Shown here piece by piece: positions 19,101 to 28,376 of a stretch of 61,329 nt of DNA (position 1 is its first letter; every line of letters starts with the position of its first letter). The DNA lies in NCBI RefSeq assembly GCF_001598255.1, contig NZ_BCYP01000029.1:1-61329 (forward strand), given 5' to 3'. The notes under the pieces are model-generated. The model had not been told where the DNA came from. It ran no database searches and worked only from the letters and a program-made list of their open reading frames with translations. This stretch comes from Mitsuaria chitosanitabida ATCC BAA-476 = NBRC 102408 (lineage in GTDB: Bacteria; Pseudomonadota; Gammaproteobacteria; Burkholderiales; Burkholderiaceae_C). The position numbers were made by a program, and so were the translations under genes.

Positions 19101-20407
19101 TTGGCGGCCACCTTCAGCGCGGACTTCAGATCGGCGATCAGGTCGTCGGGATCCTCCAGACCGATCGAGAGACGGATCGTGCCCGCCGTGATGCCCGACG
19201 CCGCGAGCGCCGCGTCGTCCATGCGGAAGTGCGTCGTCGTCGCCGGATGGATGACGAGCGAGCGCGCGTCGCCCACGTTGGCCAGATGCGAGAACAGCCG
19301 CAGCGATTCGATGAAGCGCTTGCCCTGCTCGCGGCCGCCCTTCAGGTCGAAGCTGAACACCGCGCCGCAGCCCTTGGGCAGCAGCTTCCGCGCCAGCGCG
19401 TGATCGCGGTGCGAGGCCAGCCCCGGGTAGTTGACCCGCGCGACGATGTCCTGCGATTCGAGGAACTCGGCGACCCGCTGCGCATTGCTCACGTGGCGCG
19501 CCATGCGCAGCGGCAGCGTCTCGATGCCCTGCAGGATCAGCCAGGCCGTGTGCGGGCTCATGCAGGCGCCGAAGTCGCGCAGGCCCTCGCGGCGCGCGCG
19601 CAGCAGGAAGGCGCCCACTGTGCTCTCCTCGGTGAACACCATGCCGTGGAACCCGTCGTACGGCTCGCACAGTTCGGCGAAGCGCTGGCGGCCGCTGGCC
19701 GCATGCGCCCGGTCCCAATCGAAGCGGCCGCTGTCCACCAGCAGGCCGCCGACCACGGTCCCGTGCCCGCACAGGAACTTGGTCGCGGAGTGGTGCACCA
19801 GGTCCGCGCCCAGCGCCGCCGGCTGCTGCAGCCAGGGCGTGGTGAAGGTCGCGTCCACCAGCAGCGGCACGCCCGCCTCGTGCGCGATCTGCGCCACCGA
19901 CGGGATGTCCAGCACGTCCAGGCCGGGGTTGCCGAGCGACTCGCCCAGCAGCAGCTTGGTCTCGGGGCGGATGGCGGCGCGCCAGCCGTCCAGGTCGCCC
20001 GGGCGGACGAAGGTCGTCGTGATGCCGAAGCGCTTGAGCGTGTAGTGCAGCAGGTTGTGCGAGCCGCCGTACAGCGCGCTCGAGGCCACGATGTGGTCGC
20101 CGGCCGCGGCGATGGTCGCGATCGCCAGGTGCAACGCGGCCTGACCGCTCGCCGTCGCGAGGCCGCCCACGCCGCCCTCCAGCGCGGCGATGCGTTCCTC
20201 CAGCACCGCCGTGGTGGGATTGGACAGCCGCGAGTACACATGACCGCTGCGCTCCATGTTGAACAGGCCGGCGGCGTGCTCGGCGCTCTCGAACACGAAC
20301 GAGGTCGTCAGGTGCAGCGGCACGGCGCGGGCGCCGGTCGTGGGATCGGGCGCGGCCCCGGCGTGTAGCGCCAAGGTGTCAAAGCCCGGGTCTGAGGGAC
20401 CAGACAT
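19097..20407 (-). CDS. O-acetyl/O-succinylhomoserine sulfhydrylase, PLP enzyme
   Basis: A 436-residue Cys/Met-metabolism PLP enzyme. It begins with FDTLALHAG and the Y-S-R-L-S-N-P-T segment that binds the neighbouring subunit's PLP. It carries ALEGG...ASGQAALHLA, VDATFTTPWLQQP and the PLP lysine Lys210 in HHSATKFLCGHG. Length near 430 and the SGQAA motif fit O-acetylhomoserine sulfhydrylase (homocysteine synthase) better than the shorter cystathionine enzymes. It condenses an acylated homoserine with sulfide to homocysteine. GGAGA lies about seven bases before ATG 20407. It overlaps the hydrolase gene downstream. The 178-base region to the divergent CBS gene holds its promoter. Confidence 0.88.
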   Translation of the reverse strand: MSGPSDPGFDTLALHAGAAPDPTTGARAVPLHLTTSFVFESAEHAAGLFNMERSGHVYSRLSNPTTAVLEERIAALEGGVGGLATASGQAALHLAIATIAAAGDHIVASSALYGGSHNLLHYTLKRFGITTTFVRPGDLDGWRAAIRPETKLLLGESLGNPGLDVLDIPSVAQIAHEAGVPLLVDATFTTPWLQQPAALGADLVHHSATKFLCGHGTVVGGLLVDSGRFDWDRAHAASGRQRFAELCEPYDGFHGMVFTEESTVGAFLLRARREGLRDFGACMSPHTAWLILQGIETLPLRMARHVSNAQRVAEFLESQDIVARVNYPGLASHRDHALARKLLPKGCGAVFSFDLKGGREQGKRFIESLRLFSHLANVGDARSLVIHPATTTHFRMDDAALAASGITAGTIRLSIGLEDPDDLIADLKSALKVAAK

Positions 20408-20423
20408 GCATGTCTCCTGCGTG

Positions 20424-20459
20424 TTGTGCTGTTGTGTGCGGCGCATTGTGTGCTATGTT
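20424..20459 (+). promoter_or_regulatory. candidate promoter region upstream of CBS gene
   Basis: A locally GT-rich stretch has TTGTGT (20432-20437) and TATGTT (20454-20459) at 16-base spacing, and repeats the word TTGTG. It lies in the divergent region between the homocysteine synthase and CBS genes. Weak match only. Confidence 0.25.
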
Positions 20460-20585
20460 GGGCGCCACCTTTCCGCCTCGTGCGGATGCCCACCCACCCC
20501 CTCGCGCGCCACCGGCGTTCACCGTCTCCCGACTGTCCCGCGCGCGACGCCGTCCCCCGATCCCAACAGGCTTTTCCCCGAGATC

Positions 20586-21044
20586 ATGAAAGTCTCCGAC
20601 ATCCTGCGCGTCAAGGGCAACACGCTCTTCACCGTCTCCCCGGACCAACCGCTGGCCCACGCCGTCGAGACCATGGCCGAGCGCGACATCGGCTCGCTCG
20701 TCGTCATGGAGTTCGGCGACCTGATCGGCATGCTGACCTTCCGCGAGGTCATCCAGGCCGTCGTGCGCAACGGCAACACGGTCGGCACGTCGCTGGTCCG
20801 CAGCGTGATGGACGACGCCCCGCTGACCTGCACGCCCGAGACCGAGATCGACGAGGTCCGCCGCATGATGCTGGGCCGTCACGCCCGCTACATGCCGGTG
20901 CTCAACGGCAAGCAGCTGATGGGCGTGATCTCGTTCTACGACGTCGCCAAGACCGTCGTCGACGCGCAGGACTTCGAGAACCGCATGCTCAAGGCCTACA
21001 TCCGCGATTGGCCGGCCGAGGACGGCGCCGCCAACGCGTCCTGA
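20586..21044 (+). CDS. tandem CBS-domain protein
   Basis: A 152-residue soluble protein made of two CBS motifs. CBS1 spans about 1-60 (KVSDILRVKG...VETMAERDIGSLVVM-E-FGDLIGMLTFREVI); CBS2 spans about 70-130 (VRSVMDDAPLTCTPETEIDEVRRMM...HARYMPVLNGKQLMGVISFYDVAK). Such stand-alone pairs dimerise and bind adenosine nucleotides or NAD, regulating enzymes or transporters. The target is unknown. The ATG at 20586 begins exactly at the first motif. A strong hairpin terminator follows at 21118. Confidence 0.88.
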   Translation: MKVSDILRVKGNTLFTVSPDQPLAHAVETMAERDIGSLVVMEFGDLIGMLTFREVIQAVVRNGNTVGTSLVRSVMDDAPLTCTPETEIDEVRRMMLGRHARYMPVLNGKQLMGVISFYDVAKTVVDAQDFENRMLKAYIRDWPAEDGAANAS

Positions 21045-21117
21045 GCGACGACGCGGCGTTCCAGGGCGGGCAGACCGCCCGGGCCCCGACACCCCCGGAC
21101 ACCCCCGGACACCAGAC

Positions 21118-21145
21118 AGGCGCACCCTCGGGTGCGCCTTTGCAT
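21118..21145 (+). terminator. intrinsic terminator after the CBS gene
   Basis: A perfect 9-bp stem AGGCGCACC (21118-21126) and GGTGCGCCT (21131-21139) with loop CTCG is followed by TTGCATT. It stands 74 bases after the CBS stop and before aroC. Just upstream, the word ACACCCCCGG is tandemly repeated. Confidence 0.8.
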
Positions 21146-21278
21146 TGCGGGGTCGTCCGCGCGCCTCGCGAGCGGGCCGCGGCCTCGGCACGCAGCGTCC
21201 ATCGCCCGCCAACGAAGGGTGCCCAGGAACCAGGGCGATACACTCGGCGGCTCCCGCGACCCTCTCTGGAATTCCGCC

Positions 21279-22379
21279 ATGTCCGGCAGCACCTTCGGCT
21301 CTCTCTTCCGTGTCACCAACTTCGGCGAGAGCCATGGTCCGGCCATCGGATGCGTGATCGACGGCTGCCCCCCGGGGCTCCCGTTGTCGGTGGAGGACAT
21401 CCAGCCCGAGCTGGATCGCCGACGCCCGGGCACCTCGCGGCACGTGACGCAGCGTCAGGAACCGGACCAGGTGGAGATCCTGTCGGGCGTCTACGAGGGC
21501 CTGACGACGGGCACCCCCATCTGCCTGCTGATCCGCAACGTGGACCAGCGCAGCAAGGATTACGGGAACATCCTGGACACCTTCCGCCCCGGACACGCGG
21601 ACTACACCTATTGGCGCAAGTACGGCCTGCGCGATCCGCGCGGTGGTGGCCGTTCCTCGGCGCGGCTGACGGCGCCGATGGTGGCCGCGGGCGCGGTCGC
21701 CCGGAAGTGGCTGCGCGACGAGCTCGGCGTCCAGTTCCGCGGCTGCATGACGGCGCTGGGCGAGATCGACCTGGCCTTCGAGGGCTGGGACCACGTCCCC
21801 AACAATCCCTTCTTCGCCGCCAACGCCTCGCAGATCGAGGCGCTGGAGGCGTATATGGACGCGCTGCGCAAGGACGGTGATTCCGTCGGCGCGAAGCTGA
21901 TGGTCGAGGCGACCGGCATGCCCGCGGGCCTGGGCCAGCCGCTGTTCGACAAGCTCGATGCCGACATCGCCTACGCGATGATGGGCATCAACGCGGTCAA
22001 GGGCGTGGAGATCGGCGCCGGTTTCGAGAGCGTGCGCCAGCGCGGCAGCCAGCATGGCGACGAGCTGTGGCCGGACGGCTTCGCCAGCAACAACGCGGGC
22101 GGCGTGCTGGGCGGCATCTCGAGCGGCCAGGATCTGCGGGTCTCGATCGCGATCAAGCCGACCAGCTCCATCCGCACCGCCAAGGCCTCGATCAACCGGG
22201 CCGGCGAGCCGACCTCGGTCGAGACCTTCGGTCGCCATGATCCCTGCGTGGGCATCCGCGCCACCCCGATCGCCGAGGCCATGCTGGCGCTGGTCGTCAT
22301 GGACCACGTCCTGATGGACCGCGCCCAGTGTGGCGACGTCGAGCTGCCCCTCCCGCCGATCGCCGCCTCGCGCTTCTGA
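21279..22379 (+). CDS. aroC: chorismate synthase
   Basis: A 366-residue enzyme making chorismate from 5-enolpyruvylshikimate-3-phosphate, the last common step of aromatic amino acid synthesis; it needs reduced FMN. All signatures are present: [20 protein letters not shown] (AROC signature 1), [28 protein letters not shown], the [12 protein letters not shown] signature 2 and [19 protein letters not shown] near the end. Start ATG 21279 directly precedes the conserved N-terminus. Length equals the family norm. It appears as a single-gene unit between a terminator and the second efflux operon. Confidence 0.97.
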   Translation: MSGSTFGSLFRVTNFGESHGPAIGCVIDGCPPGLPLSVEDIQPELDRRRPGTSRHVTQRQEPDQVEILSGVYEGLTTGTPICLLIRNVDQRSKDYGNILDTFRPGHADYTYWRKYGLRDPRGGGRSSARLTAPMVAAGAVARKWLRDELGVQFRGCMTALGEIDLAFEGWDHVPNNPFFAANASQIEALEAYMDALRKDGDSVGAKLMVEATGMPAGLGQPLFDKLDADIAYAMMGINAVKGVEIGAGFESVRQRGSQHGDELWPDGFASNNAGGVLGGISSGQDLRVSIAIKPTSSIRTAKASINRAGEPTSVETFGRHDPCVGIRATPIAEAMLALVVMDHVLMDRAQCGDVELPLPPIAASRF

Positions 22380-22676
22380 GCGCGCCCGGCCCCCCACCGG
22401 ATTCCTCACGCCGGCTTCACGCGCCGGCCCTCCGCGCCTCCCTGAGCGGCGCGACCCCGGAGCCCGCGCCCGGAGGGGCGCCGTCTCTCCGCCCATCCGT
22501 CCCTGCTGCATTTCGTCCGCCCGGGCGCTGATTTCGGGCCCGGAGAAAAGCAGGCCATGACGCGCAATCTGCAATTCGTCGCAGTTGGCGCACGGGTCGA
22601 ATTGGGGATTCCTACACTGCGCCGCATTCAAGGATCATCGGGCCCCGGTGATCCCGTCTCAAGGATGGGGGAGATC

Positions 22677-23828
22677 ATGCGCAAGCAATGGTGGATGGGT
22701 GGTGTCGTGGTAGCCGTCCTGGCGGGTGGCGCCGGTGTTTACGCCACCAGCCGGAGCGAACCTCCGGCGCAGAAGAAGGACGAGAAGCCCGCCCTGGAAT
22801 TCCAGGCCAACGAGGTGGTCAAGCCCACCCAGGCCCGGATGCCCGGCGTGATCGAGTTCTCCGGCCCGCTGGTCGCGCCGAACACGGTGATCGTCCGGGC
22901 CAAGGCCTCGGGCAGCCTGGTCAGCCTGGCGGTGGGCGAGGGCAGCCGCGTCCGCGCCGGCGAATCCCTCGGCCAGCTGGACCTGGAGGAGCTGCGCCAC
23001 CGCGTCGCCGAGCGCAGCGCCGGTGTCGAATCCGCCCGCGCCACGTACGAGCAGACCCAGCGCCAGTACAAGGCCAACCAGGGCCTGGCGGAAGCCAACT
23101 TCATCGCGCCGACGGCGCTCGACAATTCCCGCGCCGCGATGGAAGCGGCCCGCGGCCAGATGTCCTCGGCGCAGGCCCAGCTGGGCACGAGCGAGGTCCT
23201 GCTCAAGCAGGCGGCGCTGATCTCGCCGATCAACGGCATCGTCTACAAGCGCCATGCGCTCCCCGGCGAGAAGGTCGCGGCGGAGCAGCAGGTGCTGACC
23301 ATCGTCGACCTGTCCAAGCTGGAACTGGCCGGTCTGGTCGGCACCCACGAGGTCGGCAAGCTGCAGCCCGGCATGGAAGTGCAGATCAAGGTCGAGGGCG
23401 TCGACGAGCCGGTCACCGCGCGCATCGCCCGCATCGCCCCGGCCGCCGAGCCCGGCACCCGTTCCATCGGCGTGACGCTGAGCCTGGACAACCCCGGCGA
23501 GCGCTTCCGCGCCGGCCAGTACGCCGTCGCCCGCGTGGAGCTGGCCGACGACAAGCAGCGCATGACGGTGCCGATGGCGGCGCTGGGCAGCGTCTCCGGC
23601 CAGGAGCACGTGTGGGTGATCGAGAAGGGCGCGCTCGTGCGCCGCATCGTCACGACCGGCCGGCGCGATCCGCGCGAAGGCCGCGTCGAGATCCTCGCCG
23701 GCCTGACCGCGCAATCCCAGGTGCTGGGCGCGCGCTTCGACAACCTGAAGGAAGGCGAGCGGGCCGAGATCCGCGCGCCCAAGGCCAGCGTCGCCAGCGC
23801 CTCGGCGAGCGACTCGGTCGCCCAGTAA
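22677..23828 (+). CDS. RND efflux periplasmic adaptor (membrane fusion protein)
   Basis: A 383-residue HlyD-type adaptor. A single N-terminal hydrophobic segment (WWMGGVVVAVLAGGAGVYA) anchors or exports it; unlike the adaptor at 1254 it has no lipobox Cys. The order is lipoyl half (VIVRAKASGSLVSLAVGEGSRVRAGE), alpha-hairpin rich in Gln/Ala (about 105-190), second lipoyl half (LISPINGIVYKRHALPGEKV), beta-barrel (VEGVDEPVTARIARIAP) and membrane-proximal domain. ATG 22677 has GGGGGAGA upstream; the longer frame from 22557 lacks the right topology. The RND permease follows after 108 bases. The 297 bases between aroC and this gene hold no further gene that I can support. Confidence 0.87.
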   Translation: MRKQWWMGGVVVAVLAGGAGVYATSRSEPPAQKKDEKPALEFQANEVVKPTQARMPGVIEFSGPLVAPNTVIVRAKASGSLVSLAVGEGSRVRAGESLGQLDLEELRHRVAERSAGVESARATYEQTQRQYKANQGLAEANFIAPTALDNSRAAMEAARGQMSSAQAQLGTSEVLLKQAALISPINGIVYKRHALPGEKVAAEQQVLTIVDLSKLELAGLVGTHEVGKLQPGMEVQIKVEGVDEPVTARIARIAPAAEPGTRSIGVTLSLDNPGERFRAGQYAVARVELADDKQRMTVPMAALGSVSGQEHVWVIEKGALVRRIVTTGRRDPREGRVEILAGLTAQSQVLGARFDNLKEGERAEIRAPKASVASASASDSVAQ

Positions 23829-23936
23829 GCCGCCCGGCCCGCGAGGGCCCGCCTCCATGAGGCACGGACGTCCTCGGCCACGAGCCGGGCGTCGCGCCGT
23901 GCCGCCCGAACACGATCACAGGAAGGGACCCGCACC

Positions 23937-26900
23937 ATGTGGATGACCCGCGTCTCGATCAGGAACCCCGTCTTCGCCACCATGGTCATGGTCGCGCTGT
24001 GCGTGCTGGGCCTGGTCGCCTATTCCAAGCTGGGCGTCGAACAGTCGCCCGACATCTCCTTCCCCGGCGCCCAAGTCGACATCCAGTACCCGGGCGCCTC
24101 GCCCGAGGCCGTCGAGCGCGAAGTGGCCAAGCCGCTGGAGGAAGCGCTCAACACCATCGCCGGCGTCGAGCGCATCCAGTCGCGCAGCTTCGAGGGCCGC
24201 GCCCAGACCACGGTGGAGTTCTCGCTCAACGCCGACATGAACCGCGGCATGCAGGAGATCCGCGATCGCGTGGCCATGGTGCAGGCGCAGTTCCCCAAGG
24301 ACGTGAAGCCGCCGATGGTGCTGCGCTTCCAGGGCGAGAACGCGCAGCCCATCATCGTGGCCGCGCTGCTGAGCCCCAACCGCAGCGCCCGGGAAATCTC
24401 GATGATGGCCGACCTGGTCGTGTCCAAGCGGCTGGGCCGCGCCGAGGGCGTCGCCAAGGTCGATGTCGGCGGGCTGGCGCTGCGCGAGGTGCGCATCGAC
24501 CTCGATCCGCAGCGCCTGCGCGCCTACAGCATCACGCCGGCGCAGATCTCCACGGCGCTGAACGCCGCCAACACCGACGCGCCGGTGGGCCTGCTGTCCG
24601 ACCGCTTCGCCGACGCGATGCTGCGCGTCGAGGGCAAGGTCAAGGATCCCAAGGACTTCGCCAATGTCGTGGTCGCGCACCGCGGCGATCTGGTGCTGAC
24701 GCTGGGCGACCTGGGCACGCTGAGCGAGCGCGAACGCGAGCTCGACAGCATCGCCCGCATCAACGGCCAGACGGCCGTCACCTTCAACATCTTCAAGCAG
24801 CAGGACGCCAACATCGTCCAGACCGGCGAGGCGGTGAAGGCCGCCGTCGAGGAACTGCGCAAGACGCTCCCCAAGGACATGGAGCTGCGCATGATCTACG
24901 TCAACAGCGACTTCGTGAAGCACTCGCTGGACGGGTTGCGCCATACGCTGATCGAGGGCGCGCTGCTGACCATCGCCATCGTCTTCCTGTTCCTGCACAG
25001 CTGGCGCTCGACCATCATCACCGGCCTGACGCTGCCGATCTCGGTGATCTCCAGCTTCATCGCGGTGTACGCCTTCGGCTTCACGCTGAACTTCATGACG
25101 ATGATGGCGCTGAGCCTGTGCATCGGCCTGCTGATCGACGACGCCATCGTCGTGCGCGAGAACATCGTGCGCCACGTCGCGATGGGCAAGGGCCACCACC
25201 AGGCCGCCGAGGATGGGACCAACGAGATCGGTCTGGCCGTGATGGCCACGACCTTCGCGATCTGCGCGGTGTTCGTGCCCGTCGCCTTCATGGGCGGCAT
25301 CGTCGGCAAGTTCTTCTATCCCTTCGGCATCACCGTCGCGGTCGCGGTGCTGGTGTCGCTGTTCGTGAGCTTCACGCTGGACCCGATGCTGTCCTCGGTG
25401 TGGCCGGATCCGCCCAGCACCTACATCAAGAAGGTGCCGGTCATCGGTCACCTGATCCGCGCGACCGACGCCGGCATGGACGTGCTGCACGATTTCTACG
25501 AGAAGACGCTGCGCTGGGTGTTCTCGCCGCGCCGCTACCGGCTGTGGGTGCTGCCGTCCTATGGCCGGCCCTTCGATGCCGACGGCGAGCGCGACAAGTC
25601 GGCGCCTCGCCGGCTGCGCTCGGCCACCATCACGCCGCGCGGCATCGTGACGATGTCGGGCATCGGCAGCTTCGTCGCGGCGCTGATGCTGGTGCCCGCG
25701 GTGGGCAGCGAGTTCCAGCCCCAGGTCGACCAGGGCTTCACCCATCTGACGCTGCGCATGCCGGTGGCGACCAGCCTGGACCGCGGTGACGCGAAGGTGC
25801 GCCAGGTCGAGGAGATCCTGGCCAAGTTCCCCGAGATCAAGACCGTGTCCACCGTGGTGGGCAGCAGCGGCGAGGGCATGGCCACCGGCCGCAACCAGGC
25901 CAACCTGGACATCGCGCTGGTCGATCGCAAGGAGCGCAAGCGCACCCAGACCCAGGTCGAGGACGCGATCCGCGCCGAGATCGCCCGCATCCCCGGCGTC
26001 GAGGTCAGCGTCGGCTTCAACCGCCCGGTGTGGGTGACCATCCTGGGCTCCGATCCCGAGGTGCTCACGCAGGTGGCCAAGGACTTCGCCGAGAAGCTCA
26101 AGAAGATCAAGGGCGCCGTCGACGTCGACACCACCGTCAAGCCCGGCCTGCCGGCCTACGCGGTGCGGCTCAAGGATTCCGCCGTGCGGGAGCTGGGCCT
26201 GAGCGCGCCGCAGGTGGCCTCGTCGCTGCGCGCCTATGTCAACGGCGACATCGCCACCTACTGGACCACGCCGGACGGCAACCAGGTCGAGGTGCTGCTG
26301 CGCCTGCCCAAGGCGCAGCGCCAGAGCATCGAGCAGATGCGCAACCTGCCGGTGGCCTTCGCCAAGGATGGCTCGCCGATCTCCCTGGAGCAGGTCGCCA
26401 CCATCGAGCCGGTGTTCAACCCCGAGGTGATCCGCCGCCAGAACCTGCAACGCCGCGAGGCGGTGTACGCCGGCGTGCAGGGGCGCCCGGGCGGCGACGT
26501 CAACGCCGACGTGCAGAAGCTGATCAAGGAGACGCAGTTGCCCCCGGGCATCAGCTTCATGGTCGACGGCGACGGCAAGCAGCAGGCGGAAGCCTTCAAC
26601 GGTCTGCTGATCGCGATGGGCCTGGCGCTGATCTTCATCTACATCGTGCTGGCCAGCCAGTTCGGCAGCTTCGTGCAGCCGATCGCGATCATGGCCTCGC
26701 TGCCGCTCGCGCTGATCGGGGTGATGGTGGCGCTGCTGCTGTGGAAGACGACGCTGAACGTGTTCTCGATGATCGGCCTGGTGATGCTGATGGGCCTGGT
26801 GACGAAGAACGCGATCCTGCTGGTGGACTTCGCCAATCACGCGCGCCGCGACCAGGGCGTCTCCATCCCCGAGGCGCTGCTGCAGGCGGGCCTGATCCGG

Positions 26901-27206
26901 ATGCGCCCCATCATCATGACCACCGCGGCCATGGTGTTCGGCATGCTGCCGATGGCGATCGCGCTGAACGAGGGCGGCGAGATGCAGGCCCCGATGGGCC
27001 GCGCCATCATCGGCGGCGTGATCACCTCGACGCTGCTCACCCTGGTGGTGGTGCCGGTGATCTATTCCTACCTGGTGAAGGGTCGCAAGACCTTCGGCGC
27101 GGCGGACGCCTCGGGCGCGGCGCCGATGGCATCGAGCCATGGTGCCGAGGCCCCGGTCGCGCCCCTGCTGCCGGGCATCGCTCCCCAGCCTGGAGCCGCG
27201 GACTGA
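23937..27206 (+). CDS. RND family efflux transporter, inner-membrane permease
   Basis: A 1089-residue HAE1-like RND proton antiporter. It has the N-terminal helix after VSIRNPVFATMVM, porter loop, TM2-6 with the proton-relay pair Asp401-Asp402 (GLLIDDAIVVREN), a second porter loop and TM7-12 with GLVTKNAILLVDFANHAR. GGAAGGGA stands before the ATG. Compared with the RND protein at 2489, it carries about 30 extra residues after TM6 (YRLWVLPSYGRPFDADGERD) and has a separate adaptor type, so the two pumps are related but distinct systems. Substrate unknown; no outer-membrane channel gene is nearby. Confidence 0.9.
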   Translation: MWMTRVSIRNPVFATMVMVALCVLGLVAYSKLGVEQSPDISFPGAQVDIQYPGASPEAVEREVAKPLEEALNTIAGVERIQSRSFEGRAQTTVEFSLNADMNRGMQEIRDRVAMVQAQFPKDVKPPMVLRFQGENAQPIIVAALLSPNRSAREISMMADLVVSKRLGRAEGVAKVDVGGLALREVRIDLDPQRLRAYSITPAQISTALNAANTDAPVGLLSDRFADAMLRVEGKVKDPKDFANVVVAHRGDLVLTLGDLGTLSERERELDSIARINGQTAVTFNIFKQQDANIVQTGEAVKAAVEELRKTLPKDMELRMIYVNSDFVKHSLDGLRHTLIEGALLTIAIVFLFLHSWRSTIITGLTLPISVISSFIAVYAFGFTLNFMTMMALSLCIGLLIDDAIVVRENIVRHVAMGKGHHQAAEDGTNEIGLAVMATTFAICAVFVPVAFMGGIVGKFFYPFGITVAVAVLVSLFVSFTLDPMLSSVWPDPPSTYIKKVPVIGHLIRATDAGMDVLHDFYEKTLRWVFSPRRYRLWVLPSYGRPFDADGERDKSAPRRLRSATITPRGIVTMSGIGSFVAALMLVPAVGSEFQPQVDQGFTHLTLRMPVATSLDRGDAKVRQVEEILAKFPEIKTVSTVVGSSGEGMATGRNQANLDIALVDRKERKRTQTQVEDAIRAEIARIPGVEVSVGFNRPVWVTILGSDPEVLTQVAKDFAEKLKKIKGAVDVDTTVKPGLPAYAVRLKDSAVRELGLSAPQVASSLRAYVNGDIATYWTTPDGNQVEVLLRLPKAQRQSIEQMRNLPVAFAKDGSPISLEQVATIEPVFNPEVIRRQNLQRREAVYAGVQGRPGGDVNADVQKLIKETQLPPGISFMVDGDGKQQAEAFNGLLIAMGLALIFIYIVLASQFGSFVQPIAIMASLPLALIGVMVALLLWKTTLNVFSMIGLVMLMGLVTKNAILLVDFANHARRDQGVSIPEALLQAGLIRMRPIIMTTAAMVFGMLPMAIALNEGGEMQAPMGRAIIGGVITSTLLTLVVVPVIYSYLVKGRKTFGAADASGAAPMASSHGAEAPVAPLLPGIAPQPGAAD

Positions 27207-27269
27207 CGGCAACAAGAGGTGGGTCCCACGCCGTGACTTGACGCATTCCGGTCATGGCGCCTCGATCGC

Positions 27270-27322
27270 GGGGCAGGCAGATTCGGCGGCTCTTCCCACG
27301 AGCCGACCGAGATGCCTGCCCC
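27270..27322 (+). repeat. long inverted repeat spanning the DUF58-like start codon
   Basis: GGGGCAGGCA (27270-27279) is inverted as TGCCTGCCCC (27313-27322), and inside it CGGCTC (27286-27291) pairs with GAGCCG (27300-27305). There is no U-tract, so it is not a classical terminator. The right arm contains the TG of the ATG at 27312. It could end transcription of the efflux operon weakly or mask the start codon. Confidence 0.55.
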
Positions 27323-28310
27323 GCTGCCATTTCCCGCCCCCGCGCCAAATCCCGATCGTTCTCCGCGACGTCCGCCGCCCCGTGACGCGGCGGCGTCCGC
27401 CGGCACCGCAAGCCTCGACGACGGGTGTGGCCCTCCGGAGGACCCACCGAACGCGATGAACGGGGCCCGGGACGGCGACCGGGAAGACCAGCCGCTCGTG
27501 CTGACGTTCCGCACGCTCTCCATCGAGCTGACGCCGTCGTTCTTCGCGTTGCTGGCGCCGGTGGCGCCGCTGCTGGTGGTCGGCGTGTCCCTGGAGTCGG
27601 TGTTGGCGATCGCGCTCGCCATCCTGCTCGCGGCCGTCGCGATCGGGAGCCTGGGGCTCTGCATCGCCACCTTGCTCGGGCTGCGTCTGCGCGTGTTGCC
27701 GCCATCCCCCGGCTTCGCGGGCGACGCCGTCATGCTGGAGGTGCGCGTGGACAACCCGGGGCCGCGCTTCCGCTGGGACATCGGCATCGGTCTGGAGGCC
27801 GCCGACTTCCCCGGATGTCCGAGCCCCGCGGGCTGGATCGACGTCCCGCCGCATGCCTACGGCCTGGCCCTGGTCCCCGTGGCGGCGCGAGAGCGCGGCC
27901 GACGGCCCTTGCCGACGCTGTGGATCGAGACCCGGCATCCCTTCGGCTTCGCGCGGGTGGGACGGCGATGGACGCCCGCGGGCGCGATGCAGGTGTTCGC
28001 CCGTCCCGAGTGGCGCCCGCCGCGATTGCCCGCGCTGCGGCGCGGTCGAGGCGGCGCGGGGGCGGGCGCTGTCGTGCTGGATCCCATGCTGGCCCGTCGG
28101 CGCGAGATCGGCGTGCGCGGCGATGAGGGCGCTGGCGACGCCGACGTGGAGCGAACGGTCTCGCGCCTCAGCGCCTGGGTGTTGCAGGCCGAGTACGCCG
28201 GCCACCCCTATGGCCTTCGACTGGGTTCGGTGGTGGTGCCGCCGGGACTCGGCCACGCGCATCAGCGACGCTGCCTGGCGCTGCTGGCCGATTGGCCGGG
28301 CGACGAATGA
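27312..28310 (+). CDS. DUF58-like membrane protein lacking the core DUF58 motif
   Basis: A 332-residue protein. After a Pro-rich N-terminus come two hydrophobic helices (FFALLAPVAPLLVVGVSL and ALAILLAAVAIGSLGLCIAT), then a beta-rich periplasmic or cytoplasmic part with D-N-P-G-P-R and WIDVPPHAYGLAL, RGRRPLPTLWIETRHPFG, as in DUF58 proteins that accompany MoxR ATPases and transglutaminases. The C-terminus also fits (RLSAWVLQAEYAGHPYGLRL...GHAHQRRCLALLADW). The family's central motif, G-x-x-x-Y-x-x-G-D-x-x-R-x-I-x-W, is absent, replaced by a short Gly/Arg-rich stretch. The MoxR and transglutaminase partners are also missing. Possibly a decayed or internally deleted copy. The start codon sits in an inverted repeat. 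Confidence 0.65.
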   Translation: MPAPLPFPAPAPNPDRSPRRPPPRDAAASAGTASLDDGCGPPEDPPNAMNGARDGDREDQPLVLTFRTLSIELTPSFFALLAPVAPLLVVGVSLESVLAIALAILLAAVAIGSLGLCIATLLGLRLRVLPPSPGFAGDAVMLEVRVDNPGPRFRWDIGIGLEAADFPGCPSPAGWIDVPPHAYGLALVPVAARERGRRPLPTLWIETRHPFGFARVGRRWTPAGAMQVFARPEWRPPRLPALRRGRGGAGAGAVVLDPMLARRREIGVRGDEGAGDADVERTVSRLSAWVLQAEYAGHPYGLRLGSVVVPPGLGHAHQRRCLALLADWPGDE

Positions 28311-28376
28311 GGCGTCGCAGGCACGCCACCGGTCCCGGCCAAGCGGGCGCGGCCCCGGGACCTGGAACGGTCCGAC

